Shown one piece after another: positions 24,985 to 36,961 of a DNA stretch of 64,000 bases. A program made the translations under genes and the position numbers. How positions within the stretch are numbered: the first letter of the stretch is position 1; every line of letters begins with the position of its first letter. The notes under the pieces were generated by a model. It had not been told where the DNA came from, searched no databases, and worked only from the letters and a program-made list of their open reading frames with translations. Source of the stretch: Zanthoxylum bungeanum (taxonomy: Eukaryota > Streptophyta > Magnoliopsida > Sapindales > Rutaceae); assembly GCA_019454045.1 (NCBI GenBank), contig SKCR01026736.1, forward strand, positions 1 through 64,000. Reading direction: 5' to 3'.

Positions 24985-26980
24985 GATTGAAAAGCATGAA
25001 ACCGATTTATGGCTTAAAATTGGGTAAATTGATTTTGAGCATGATTTGGTTAAATTGTTTGATTAAGTGTGCTTAAATCATGTTTAATTGAAGATTGATT
25101 GGATCAATTTCCTGAAATTGTGATTGGATCATTTTCCCCTTTTTGGATGGCTTGGCCGAATCCTTCATGAACCCTAATTGTCTTGGATTTTTGATTTTTG
25201 ATTCATTGGATGAGTTGGAATCATGTTGGGAAGATTGATTTAGGATTTAATTGGATTGAATTCGGAATTGATTTGAAAATCCCAAATTGCCGAGAGCATA
25301 ATAGCATGTAAATGAGTTTGATTTTTGTTAAAATTGTGTTGGACACTAATTGATGTTGATAAGCATGATTTATTAGGCTAATTGGTATTTTGGAAATATT
25401 GATTTGGTTGATTAATTATTATATACACTTTGAGTAATTAAATTGTGAAATTGGATTTTTGTAATTTAATTATGTTGGGCTAATTTTGGAAATTGGGCTT
25501 TTAAAGTTGTAAATGGGCTAATTGGGCTTGGTTGTACCAAGTTAGGTTTAGGCTAAATTGGTTGAATCCAATTGGGCCAAAACCATTTCCAATAGCCCAA
25601 ATGCGACTAATGGACCTTTAATTATATTAATTGGCTTAATGGGCCTAAATTGATTTCTAGGCTTATGGGGTTACTCCTTGATTGGGCTTTGGTTATTGGG
25701 TTTGACCCAAGTTGACCAAAAGTCCACGCCTTAAAGATTAATTAAAAGCCATTGGACTTTAATTAAATTAACATTGGATGTTGATCGGGCTTGAGACCCC
25801 TAACGATTAATTTGGAATTTAAGTCGTAAAATTTGTGTAATAAAGTGTAATATTTAATTTGGAATTGAATAACGAATTAGTATTAAATGCAAATTGAATT
25901 GGATTTAATTTTGTAGTTTAATATATTCAAGAATTCGTACTTTGAGTACTTGTTCACAAAACGAGTTTGACTCGCGCAAAATCAAATCGTTGTTTGAACA
26001 TTGGATGGTCACTAATATCAGATTAATTAATTGGATTAGATTGATTGATAACATGCTTGTGTGAATACATGGTTGCGATGCATGAATAATGTATATCAGA
26101 TGGATATTAGATGGGTGAGGCAATTTTAGAAATTGTTGTAATAAATTTGGAATTTATTAATTGGACCTGCGTGTCCAGCCTATTACCTCCTTTCTCATTG
26201 TATTTCTCTTCTCACCTATTCCGTCAATGTAAATGAGGTTTCTTTAGAAGTGTAGTGTAACGGGTAGAAGTAAATACTTGTGCTAGCGGGAGAGAGGAAA
26301 TGGAGAGATTTGTTCTAGGAACAATGTGTTAAGTATCCATCTGCATATCATTATTATTTATTTATACGCGCTTTATTATGTGTTTAGAATTCATGTTTAA
26401 GGGTGTATGATGATGAGACCTTAACAAAGATAATAAATTGGTTGCCAATTGCACGTGAAAAACCCTCACAAAATATTAAGCGTTTTTCCTTCCATTGAGT
26501 GATTCTTACTCAAGATCTAAGACTGGCATTGGTTTGTTGGCCAAATTCAAGACCTTTGTCCGTCGAGGATGTGTTTGAATCACGAGAGCTTGTTCCATAT
26601 TGGTGTCTTGTCCAAGTTGTGGTTTGTTGGCCAAAGTCAAGACCACTTCTTGTCCATTGACATTGATTACGAAGCTTTCCATGGTCAATGAGTTCCGCTT
26701 AACTGGGATCACTAAGTTTGTTGTGCCAAAGCTAAGGCTTAGTTGATTCAGAGGAAAAAGGTTAGGTAATATATTGGATATATTGGCATATATAAGATAT
26801 ATGTTTCGGACTTGGATGTCCCCTACTGGATCTAGGAATTAGATGAGATCCAATTGATCTTAGAGATCTACCTAGTTAATTATCATACAATTTGTTGGCC
26901 AAAGTCAAGATTGTGTGACATTTAACGGGATCCTAGCCCACTAGGAAACACGGTTTCCCGAGTACTCGACAGAAGGTTAG
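24985..26980 (+). other. E2 untranslated leader
   Basis: This is a long non-coding leader rich in ATTGGGC-like words (25480-25760). Hairpins of the LTR type occur, for example 26139-26159 with 9-bp arms and loop TGG. A 19-nt motif TTTGTTGGCCAAAGTCAAG appears four times (26533, 26623, 26717 degenerate, 26891). The same order occurs in E3 and E4. A short antisense open frame (26506-26712) overlaps the repeats. Confidence 0.75.
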
Positions 26981-27960
26981 AGGCTTGCCGAAAAATAGTG
27001 GGAGGCAAATATTGAATTTGCAATATTCGTTTAATAACTTGCCATACGCGCTCATAACAAATTATTCGTCATATAATTAAATGTTAGTTGGACTAATATT
27101 TAAATGGTTGTTTTAATAAACAGTTGGACTGTATTCAAACTTTTCATTTATAATTGATTATATAATTGGATTATAGTAATCAATATATTTGAATTAACCT
27201 ATTAAACTATAGTTGATTAAATAGTTGGACTATAGTAATCATTATAATAAATAGTACCTAAAATCGTTGATTAAATAGTTGGACTATTAGAATCAAGATA
27301 AAATTAAAAGATTAGTGTTTAAAACATTATCCTGGGTGAAAATGTATTTAAACGACTTTAATTTTCAAATTGGGAATAAAATTTCAGGATGGTCTTGGAA
27401 ACTAATAAGTTACTTTATTTGATAAAATAACATATTAGGTCTAAGCCCGGAGTTAAGCAAATAGTAGAGCATGATCTTTGGAAGATTCATGTGATGATAA
27501 CTTTAGTGCTTAATCCATTATACTTGTGATATAGATTCCTTAATTTCTTAATCAGAACTAAGGATTAGATCCTTAAATTATGATAATCAAATTGAAGGAT
27601 CTTCATAGATCTATTCTTAGATCTTAGAAGTACTAAATTGCAATAGTAAACTCTTGAAGAGTTAATGGCTATTCTCAAGGAGACAAAGCCAAAGTTTGCA
27701 ATTAGGCAAGAAGCGCAATGCGCACCTTACTTCGACATTAGAGAAGGCCAAGGCTTGGCCAAAGGCTTCTGAATGTGAAAAGGGGCAAAGGCAAAATCAT
27801 TATAATCTTCTGGGAAGATAAATGACATATCCGAAAATGTTTGCCTAAAATGTAGCAAACGGGATCGCGGAAGCGTGACTGCCGTTTGGACAAGCAGACA
27901 TGAAGGAATTGAAGAACGAGCAAGGCTCTGACTTCAAATATGTTTGTCATAAACATGTTC
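26981..27960 (+). pseudogene. E2 gag remnant
   Basis: The region aligns by position and wording with the gag of E3. A block near 27420-27560 matches E3 CCCGGAGTTGAGCAAATAG and the following GATGATAACTTTAGTGCT. A decayed CCHC zinc knuckle lies near 27840-27895, with CLKC then broken spacing. It has no continuous frame. The 5' part (27081-27290) contains five TGG-loop hairpins. The start codon is not identifiable. Confidence 0.6.
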
Positions 27961-27964
27961 ACTG

Positions 27965-30821
27965 CTAGTATTAAAATTGGATTTTAGATACTGGAAGTGG
28001 TACATAAATATGTACTGGTGTGCAGAATCTGCTATGAGCAGGATATTGACTTCAGATGAGATATATCTACGAATAGGAAACGGGACGAAAGTCACTGTTT
28101 TTAACCGTAGACACCTAAGTTTAAGAACTACCCTTTGGGTGTGTACTTAAATTAGGAAACTGTTATAATGTAACTAGTTTGACTAGAAACATTATCTTTA
28201 TATCAGTGTATAACTCGCTGTGGGTGTACCTTTATATCCTAGAACACTAAAGTGTTTTATTATATAAAGATGATATTGAGATAAATACATTAGATGTGAA
28301 TAACAGAATTTATATTTTGAATATAAATGTATCTCATACATAGAACATGACAAACAAATAGCTCAAACTGATTTGATCAGAAGAAACTAATTTGTGGCAT
28401 TGATGTCTGTTACACAATTAAACAAGACTCGTATATCCACACTTTCGAAGAGTGGGTACTAGGACTGATTTGATTCTATTCAAATAAAGTCTACGAATCT
28501 AGTTTATTAGGCAAAGTGCCTGTAACACTATTTACTTGGTAAAAGTGTTAGTGCCACCGATCTGTTAGCCCTATTTCAAAGTGAAGCAAGTGGGCCCATC
28601 TCTAGCTAGGCTAGAAGTGGATATGAATATTTCGTGACCTACACGGATGTGGCATCGCGTTATGGTTATGTGTTTCTTCTGAAACACAAATCGGAAACTT
28701 TTAGAGTTTCGACACGAAATAGACAAAAAGATAAGCTAAAGTATTAAAACCATCACGGTTAGACCATGATGAAAATACTTAAGCAATAAGTTTCTCAAAT
28801 ACTTGAAAGAGTATAGTATTCTTTCAATGAGGACTCCTCCCGGAACACGACGTCAATTTGACGGTGTGTCCGAACGGAGAAACCGAATTTTATTGGACAT
28901 GATAAGGTTAATCATGAGTCGCTCTGAGCTACCATTTCCTTCAACGGATACGCATAAACAGTGCAGAACTTATTTAGAATAAGGTTCCATAAAAATCTGT
29001 TTGACAAATTTCATATTAGATATGAACAGGAAAGAAACCGGGTTTCCTCATTCCTGAAGATTTGGGTATGCTAGGCATATGTTTGGATGATACCAAACTA
29101 AAACCCAAATCGGATAAGTGCCAATTATTGGTTTATCCTAGGGATACCAAAGTATAATACTTATACAACTCACTAGAGAACAATGTAATTGTTGCTCACC
29201 ATGCGGTTTTCCTAAAAGGAATATCTATATGCAGTGGTAAGTGAGAGGAAAGTAAAACTCGATGAAAATCAGAGTAATATTATTCCAGGCACCGATTCCT
29301 TAATGGAACAGATATAGTTCATCAATGATGAAACTATACCAATGATCTTCGAATACACAAGAACCGCGTAGATCGGAGAGAGTCAGAAAACAACCTGAGG
29401 TATGAGTTTCTGATCTTACCTCATAAAGATGTCAATCTTATTGAGGAATACGAACTGACTACGTATGAGGAAGTGATACAAGGTATCGACTCCCTATTAT
29501 GGCAAAGTGCCATGATGTCCGAAATGGATTCCATGTATAACAACTAAGTTTGGATACTAGTTGTTGTACCGCAAGGCATTGTGCCTATTGGTACTGTATG
29601 AGTCTTCAAGGAAGACATACATGGAAGACAACATACCAACGTACTAAGCTAGGCTTATAGTGAAAAGGTATCGTTATCAACATTGTGTTGATTACAACAA
29701 AATCTTTTAACTGTTGCCACGGTAAATCCATTTGGATAATGCTTGCTAATGCTATATGTTTCATTTATGAAATGTGGCAGCTAAATGCCAAAACTGCTTT
29801 CCTTAATGGAAACCTTTTGGAGGATGTTTACAACATCCTGATGGTTTTGTCATACCATAACAAGGAAACTAGGTTTGCAGGTTATTCGATCCATGAATGA
29901 ATTGAAGCAAGCATAGCGTTCTTGGAATTGTTGTTTTGATATAATCATAATGGTGTATGATTTAATTCAAAACGAAAATAATTATTGTGTATATAAGGAG
30001 GTTAGTGGGAGCGCACTGACAATGAACATCCTGTATAAAATGATGACATGTCATTTCTTGGAAATGAAATTCCCATATTACAATCGGTGAAAGCTTGGCT
30101 TTCGAGAAAATTCTCCGTAGAATTCTTGGGAGAAACAACCTTTATTCTAGGAATAAAAATCTACTGGGATAGATTTAAAGTTGTTAACATTCTCCGAGAA
30201 ACCGTACATTGAAAAATGTACGCGACCTGGTGTCTCATACGCTTTGAGCATATGGATTCAAAAACAGGTCAATCCAAGTGATAGTCATTGGATTGACGTT
30301 AAGAACATCCGGGAGTATCTTAGAGGAACTAAGGATGCTTTCTTAAACTATGGAGAAGGGGAACTTGAAGTGACTAGGATCACTGCTGTAAGTTTCCTAA
30401 CCGATATAACGACTGTAAGTCGCAAAACGGTACTATAAAGTTTGAATAATGGAACAGTGAGCTGGAAATATTTCAAGCAGGATACTGTTACCGAATAAAC
30501 AAAAAATGCGGGTTATTGCTGCAGCTAGAGGCAGCAATAGAAGCCATTTGGGTCGATAACAAATCTAATTAGATTAGATATAGTTCTGTTAGTAGCTGAG
30601 CTAGGCTACAACGCAGGCTAAAGAATTAATGGTCTCATCAACGATCCAGATATATACTTCGATATTCATCTGATTTGTTCGGATCATACATCGTGGGGAT
30701 GTGATGATCGAATAAATCGCATCAGATGATAATCATGCAAATCCGCTGACGAAAGACTTTTCTCAGTAATTTGAGCGAACCGTACATAGTTCGGATGTAG
30801 GACACTCGAGTGACTGGCTAT
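27965..30821 (+). pseudogene. E2 pol remnant (protease, integrase, RT, RNase H)
   Basis: Pieces in several frames follow copia order. A protease DTGSGT lies near 27985 and is followed by ICTGVQNL. A decayed pre-integrase zone comes at 28100-28450. Integrase GVSERRNRILLDMIRLIMS is near 28865-28920. RT reads KTAFLNGN near 29790-29820 (29685-29900). RNase H-proximal SYALSIWIQKQVNPSD and YLRGTKDAFLNYGEGEL are at 30181-30438, with a decayed tail to about 30770. Stops and frameshifts occur throughout, so no enzyme could be made. Confidence 0.85.
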
Positions 30822-30837
30822 AGGTCAAGTGGTAGAT
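30822..30837 (+). other. E2 polypurine tract region
   Basis: GGTCAAGTGGTAGATT directly precedes the 3' LTR. E3 has the purer GGCCAAGTGGGAGATT at the same place, so this copy has lost purines. Confidence 0.65.
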
Positions 30838-32859
30838 TGTTAGACAGTTATGACCCTAGCGTCACTATTTGTACAGATCATGGTGTTGTTGTACAAATTA
30901 ACTATGTGACAAAGGAAATTGCTCTCTTATCATCTGTGATTAGATCACCAAAGATGTATAAATGATAGGAGGTCCTTATGATTAGTACCTGGATTGAGAT
31001 GATATGAGACAATATCAATCCACGAAGGTTTAATCATTAAATATCCCTAGCCAGAGTATTATCGAGATTGGACATCGATAATGCGTAAAAGACTAGTATT
31101 ACACTTGTGCGCGTTGTGAGGGCATAACAACATAGTTCTCATATATTTGGGTATAGGATACTCATGGAAGTGTAGTAGGAGGTTGTGTTTTACCGATGAT
31201 ACGGGAAACAGCTTCGCTCTAGATAGACCCCTCAGAATTCCATTGGTAGTATGACTATGTGTCTATGGAAGTCCGAAATCAGGGTAGGTGTATTTGGTCT
31301 TAACCTGAGACTTGCACCGCTAATACTTGCGACAATCAATATGCTTTGGTTTTAGGTCGTCCAGGGATTTAACAGGTTCTGTATATGCCTCTGCTGGGTA
31401 TATTGAGAATCGTAGTGTGTTGGGTGTGATGTCAAGACGGAAGTATCACTCCAGTCATAGTGGAGATGATGATCACGTAGGATACGGGATTGGTTCTCTT
31501 AAATGCTGCAACTAACGGGATAAAATGACTAGGTCATGTTTATCCGATTATAGAGACTAGTTACCAGAGATCCGATATGTGCTTCGTACGGGGCAGACAC
31601 AATTCCAGCCCCAGGCCTAACATGTGACATCTGATACTGGATCGAAATACACAATATTACGTATACTACGCCTGATATAGATCGCTTATTCCTGTAAGGA
31701 TATTTCTGGAGAATTGGGTAGGCATGGCGCTTTGCTAGAAGCCAATCTTGTCTTGTAAATCGGTACAAACGTAGTACTAGATACTTACATGTTCGGATAG
31801 TCCGATGACCGGATTTACTGCCAACATATCCGGGGATCTCATGGGTCGCTTCCCAAAGATTCACCGATGACGCATGACTCGCACTTTATTAATCTGAGAT
31901 TAATTAGATGAGAGAGAAAATTAATCTGGGATTAATTACGGAGATATTTTATCTGGGATAAAATATTAATTAAAGAGAGATAACGATTAATTTGGAATTA
32001 ATCGATAAATTAATATATTCGATATATTAAACGAAATTGGATTTCGACGCGAAATTGAAATTATATTTTAATTCGTGGGAACGAATTAATTTAGAATTAA
32101 TTCGTTAGCGATGTGAATAGTAATTATGCTAGGCATGATTATTTAATTAAATTAGATTTAATTACGACGCAACGAAAATTCGTTAATTTGGAATTAGCGA
32201 ACCCGAGCCCGGGATTGTTTGCGAGCGCATTCGCATTTCGAATTTGAGTGCGGCCCACAAGTCACATCTAGTGTCAAATCAATCGTCATTCAAGTGATAG
32301 ATGTCTTTCACTTTGAGTGATTGACACTAGTCACTATTCATGAGTGATGTGAGTTGATGGAAAGCATTTGATGGCTTGAAAGACATTAACATTATTTTAT
32401 TAATGATATTTGACTTTCAAAATTTGTGTATTAGATACACTTATTCCTACCAACAAAACACAACTCTCTCTCTTCCTCACTCATCTATTTCTCATGCCCA
32501 AGGGGCATATTTTCCTCTTCCTTTTCTGGTCAAAACCGAGAACTATAGGAGAAGAAATGGAGTATTTTGTGGTAAAATACACTAGAGCTAGCACTCTAAG
32601 AGACATACAAAGGTGATAGGGAAACCCACCCGTGAGCTTAGGATCATTAACAAAGCTTGGAACTTGATGAAGGACCACCAAGCCGAATCCATGGAGGACA
32701 GAAATTGCAACTGCCGTGACTTGGAGGAGGCAGAAAATGAATTTTTGTTCTTCACCGCATCGTCTCAACCGATCATTGTGAGTATTCCGCAACTCCTTGA
32801 TGTATTCGCATGTGTTTTATGCTTGTTATTCGATCATTAGGACCGTAGAAACTCCAACA
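30838..32859 (+). repeat. E2 3' LTR, 2022 bp
   Basis: It starts TGTTAGACAG and ends CTCCAACA. It is collinear with the 5' LTR with scattered substitutions. The hairpin array is at about 31889-32205. The arms of hairpin 7 are longer here (12 bp: AACGAATTAATT and its exact complement, loop TAG) than in the 5' LTR. Confidence 0.93.
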
Positions 32860-32864
32860 TAGAC
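32860..32864. repeat. E2 target-site duplication, right copy
   Basis: TAGAC matches 22969-22973. Joining across the E2 gap keeps the E1 RT frame (VEEVYMTQ). Confidence 0.93.
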
Positions 32865-34779
32865 TTCCTCTACGAGGTTCCCACTAAGGAAAGCTATTTG
32901 ACATCCATATGCAAAATCTCATAATCAAAGTATGTAGCTAGTGCCAGTAAAATTCGAATGGATTTTATCATTGCAACATGCGAGAAGGTTTCGTCATAGT
33001 CAATTCCTTGGATTTGTCTATAACCTTTCGCCACCAACCTAGCTTTATAGGTTTGGATGTTGCCTTCTGCATCAGTTTTACGCTTGTAAATCCACTTGCA
33101 GCCTATGGGTTTTATCCCTTCAGGTGCATCCACCAAGTCATAGACTTGATTCTGATACATATAGTCTATTTCAGATTTCATAGCCTCAAGCCACTTGACT
33201 GAATCAATGTCACGCATTGCTTCGTCATAACTGGTGGGATCATCATTATTAATGACCTGATCATGTTCCTCATCAATATGGAAACCATATCTTTCAGTCT
33301 AATGTCTTTCCCTACAAGACCTTCTGAGTTCATAACGTTGTGGTTGTTCCGTCGTTGCCCTTTTGAGGGGCCTGAGGTTTAGTTCTATGTTAGTTTGTTC
33401 TTCTCATACCTCATCGAGGTCAAGTCTACTCCCACTAAATTTCTTGAGAAGGAATTCATTCTCTAGAAATTTAGCATTTCGTGAGACAAATGTTCTTTGT
33501 TCATTTGGGATGTAGAACACGTATGCTCTTGAGTTCAAGGCATATCCTACAAACTTACATTTAACTGCCATATAATCCAATTTGTTAGTTTGTGTGAGCT
33601 TGGCATATGTGTCACATCCCCAAACTTTTAGATAACTAAGACTAGGACGTTTCCCAGACCATAACTCATATGGTGTTTGACTAACAGTCTTGGAAGGAAC
33701 TTGGTTTAATAGTAGTGTTGCAGTTTCTAAAGCAAGACCCCAAAATGAAAGAGGTAGATCCGTGCCTGTCATCATCAATCGAACCATATCTAATAATGTC
33801 CGATTTCTCCTTTCGAAGACCCCATTATGCTGTGGAGTTCTTGGAGGAGTCCACTGGGAAACAATGCCATTTTCTCTCAAGTAATCTTGAAATTCGTTGC
33901 TTAAGTATTCACCATCTCGGTCAGACCTTAGTGACTTAATAATTTTATTAAGATGGTTTCTACTTCAGCCTTGAAGTCTTTGAATTTCTCAAAGGCTTCA
34001 GATTTGTACCGCATAAGGTACACATACCCATATCACGAATGATCATCGATAAAGGTAATGAAGTAGGAGAATCCACCTCTAGCGGTGACTGACATTGGTC
34101 CGCATACATCAGAGTGTATGAGTTCTAATGTCTCCGTTGCAAGCTATCATTACCTTTGAAGGGTAATTTGGTCATTTTACCAAGTAAACAAGACTCACAA
34201 GTTCCATAAGGTTTATATTTGAAGGGTTTGAATACCCATCCTTATGTAGCTTAGTTAATCTTGTTTCATTGATATGACCTAAACGAATGTGCCATAGAAG
34301 TGATTCATTGAGATTATTCGAGTTAATGTTGTATATATAAGAGGTTGAACATTCTTTGTTAGTTGTTGTAAGACATAGATACCATTATTCAAAATACCAT
34401 CTCCATATTTTATTTCATTGAAATAAATAGAACATTCATTACAACTTATTAGGCATGAAAGACTTTATTACATAAAGAAGAAATTGAAATGATGTTCTTT
34501 ACTAGAGAAGGTACATAAACACAATCTTCTAAGTCTAAAACTAAACCATTCGGCAAAACTAATGAATAAGTCCCCACGCACATGCAGCCAGTTTTGCTCC
34601 ATTACCCTGCGAAAGTCAACCTCCCCATGACGGAGTCTCCTACTGTTTCTCAGGCCCTGCACATTGTTACACAAGTGAGTCCCACAATCGGTGTCAAGCA
34701 CCCAAGTAGAAGGTTCAGAGTTTTGAGAATATAGTTAAATCATATACAACATACCTGAAGCATTGGGATTCTTGGCCTA
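32865..34779 (-). pseudogene. E1 pol, N-terminal part: protease, integrase, RT start
   Basis: On the minus strand the aspartic protease motif reads LDTDCGTHLC near 34690, with the catalytic DTG changed to DTD by one G-to-A transition (E5 keeps DTG). A frameshift follows. Next are a pre-integrase zone and the integrase end with WTPPRTPQHNGVFERRNRTL (33404-33880). RT starts with [19 protein letters not shown] and HMDVK (33217-32894) and stops at the E2 insertion. The 158-residue integrase-linker frame is the best-kept piece. Confidence 0.92.
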
Positions 34780-35585
34780 TTGGGCTTCCCTAGCTTCCTT
34801 GGCTTTCAAAGATCTACAGTCTTTCTTCCAATGACAATTATTTCCACAAAAGAAACATTTCCCCTTTCCATTTTTCTTCTCCACCTTACCATTGGGCTTT
34901 AGGTGATCTGGAGTTTTGGCCTTGCCCTTATTTTTCTTTGGGCCTCGTGGCTTCAGGTCCGTACCCGTAAGCATGATGGAGGTTTAAGCTCCGGTTTCAA
35001 GTCCTTCTCTGCTTGCTTTATCAGATTGTGCAATTCTGCTAAAGTAGCTTTTTTATCAGACAGATGAAACTGCATAATAAAGTTATAGAATTCTTTTGGT
35101 AATGACTGAAGAATTAGATCGTGACCTATCTCATGATCAATAATGAACCCGAGGTTGGCCAATTTTTTAATGTGGCCAATCATCTTAAGCACATGTCCAC
35201 TAACAGATCCTTCCTTATACCTTGTTTGGAATAAGGCACATGACACTTGGAATCTCACATTATGAACGAAAGTTGCATACAACTCCTTCAAGTGAAAGAT
35301 GATGGTTTGAGCATCCATATCTTCGTGAGCTTTCTGAAGTTCGTCCGACATAGAGCCAAACATTATGCAAACTGCTTGCTCATCATCATCGACGTGTTTC
35401 TTCCAAGCATCAAATGTATCTTGGTCAGTAACTTATGCGGGTTCAGGGGGAAATGGTCTTTCAAGAACATAGAAAATATTTTATTGTCGTAAGATAATTT
35501 TAAGGATTCTAAACCAGTCATTTTAGTTGTCCCCTTTGATCTTATGCTCATTAAGGATGAAACGAAGTGATACTCTGTTTGCCAT
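34780..35585 (-). pseudogene. E1 gag remnant
   Basis: The ATG at 35585-35583 (minus) starts MANRVSLRFILNEHK; a stop and frameshifts follow. The 136-residue piece at 35363-34953 has the copia gag core with FHLKELYA and HDLILQSLPKEF. The last piece (34974-34777) is Lys-rich and carries an intact CCHC zinc knuckle (CFFCGNNCHWKKDC) for RNA binding. The matching knuckle in E5 has lost one Cys and the His. Confidence 0.9.
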
Positions 35586-36948
35586 TTGAATGTTTGTGAA
35601 ATATTTTAAACCCATAGTTAAGAGAAAATGTTAAAATTGGAATATGTTTTCTTAATGTTTCATAATAACATGGGCTTTTAATATTATGCAGTTGCTCCCA
35701 CTCAATTATTTTAAAATTTTAAGCAAATTGTATCAACCCCATATGATGGATTTCTTGTGGGCAAGGATCCCATTATCATCATTTCATAACTCCGACTAGG
35801 GCCGATCGTTATAAAATATGATAATTAGGTAGGTTCCCAACCAAGTTATGATATAAAGCACAATTCCTTGATCATTGGGTTGGGCAATCAAACATGCCAT
35901 AACTTATGCTAGTCCTTGTGGACACCCAATCTTTGCCACTAAGTTATAAGACCACGCCTAAGGGTCGCTGCGTCTTATGACTCAGAAAATTCTAACCATT
36001 GTCAATAGTATGATTTTAGGGACAAATTGGTATTGGTCAGTCTGGTAAAGCCTAGTCCTACCAATACGGTTTAAGCCATTTGGGTCTATACTTTACAATG
36101 GAAGGCAAATTTTAGACTTAAATTTTTATTGAGGATTTTAGTAAGTTTAAGTGAATAACTATCAAATGGATTCCTCCATTGAAAATTCCCCAGAGGGAGG
36201 GTGGAGCGAACTCTCTTAAATACCCTTACCTCTTAGGCTCTTATTGCCTTGGTGACAGGAATAAACAATAGATCCTCCAAATTAGTCCAACACTTTAAAT
36301 ATGCTTTAAGGTAAGCTTTGAGTAAATGATTATCTAGATGTCTTCACAGCTTTTCCTTTTGGCTATAAAAAGGTAGTGAGTGAAGGAAGACCCAAATCAT
36401 TATCTAACTCTAGTAATACCTTTTGGTTAATTAACTTTAGTTTGGAAAGTTTTATTAACCCCTTGGTCCCAACCCACTTGTATCTTTTATAATGTCTTTT
36501 ATTATAAACAAGTGATTTATATTTATTAGCCTTAAAGGTAATAAATCTCTAAGTTCCACGGAATATTACTTAGCTAAGGGATAAACAATACACTCTCTAT
36601 TTCTTAGAAGTCTCTAGATGCTTGCACCCTAAAATAATCATGCCAATTCTAATCATACATAGAATCATCAAGAATATGAGTTTTAATATATGCTGGAATT
36701 ATTTAGGCATTAAATAACTTTGATTAATATTTAATTATGATATTGCATTTTATTTTATTGAAATAAATTTACTATTCACGTTTTTCTGCAGATGCGTGAA
36801 CTTTAAATATAATTTCACAATTCAAATCTTAACCAAATCATGCAAAACTTGTGCCTAAAATTAAGTTCAGGGTGTTAGCTTTCCAACGAACTTTTAAACA
36901 CCTAATTTCGAGTTCAAATGAGATAGAACTAATCAAAAGAAAAACGGC
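35586..36948 (-). other. E1 leader
   Basis: This non-coding region between the primer-binding site and gag is about 1.36 kb. E5 has only about 540 bp here, because a block of about 820 bp (roughly 35990-36815 of E1) is missing in E5. No hairpin series like that of family B is seen. Confidence 0.75.
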
Positions 36949-36960
36949 GCGCTGATACCA
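36949..36960 (-). other. E1 primer-binding site
   Basis: The minus-strand TGGTATCAGCGC lies one base inside the 5' LTR. It matches the initiator-Met tRNA complement except one position (AGC to CGC). E5 differs at the same position (TGC). Confidence 0.85.
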
Positions 36961-36961
36961 C

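Larger units (their letters stand above)
22974..32859 (+). mobile_element. E2: complete Ty1/copia element (family B), 9886 bp
   Basis: It has two LTRs (22974-24970 and 30838-32859), a primer-binding site at 24973-24984, a 2-kb leader, decayed gag and pol remnants, and a polypurine tract before the 3' LTR. The 5-bp duplication TAGAC lies on both sides. It inserted into the RT of E1. The 5' and 3' LTRs look a few percent different by eye; the 3' copy carries an extra ~32-bp block near 31889-31920. That makes it an old insertion, in keeping with coding regions riddled with stops. Family B relatives are E3 and E4. Confidence 0.94.
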
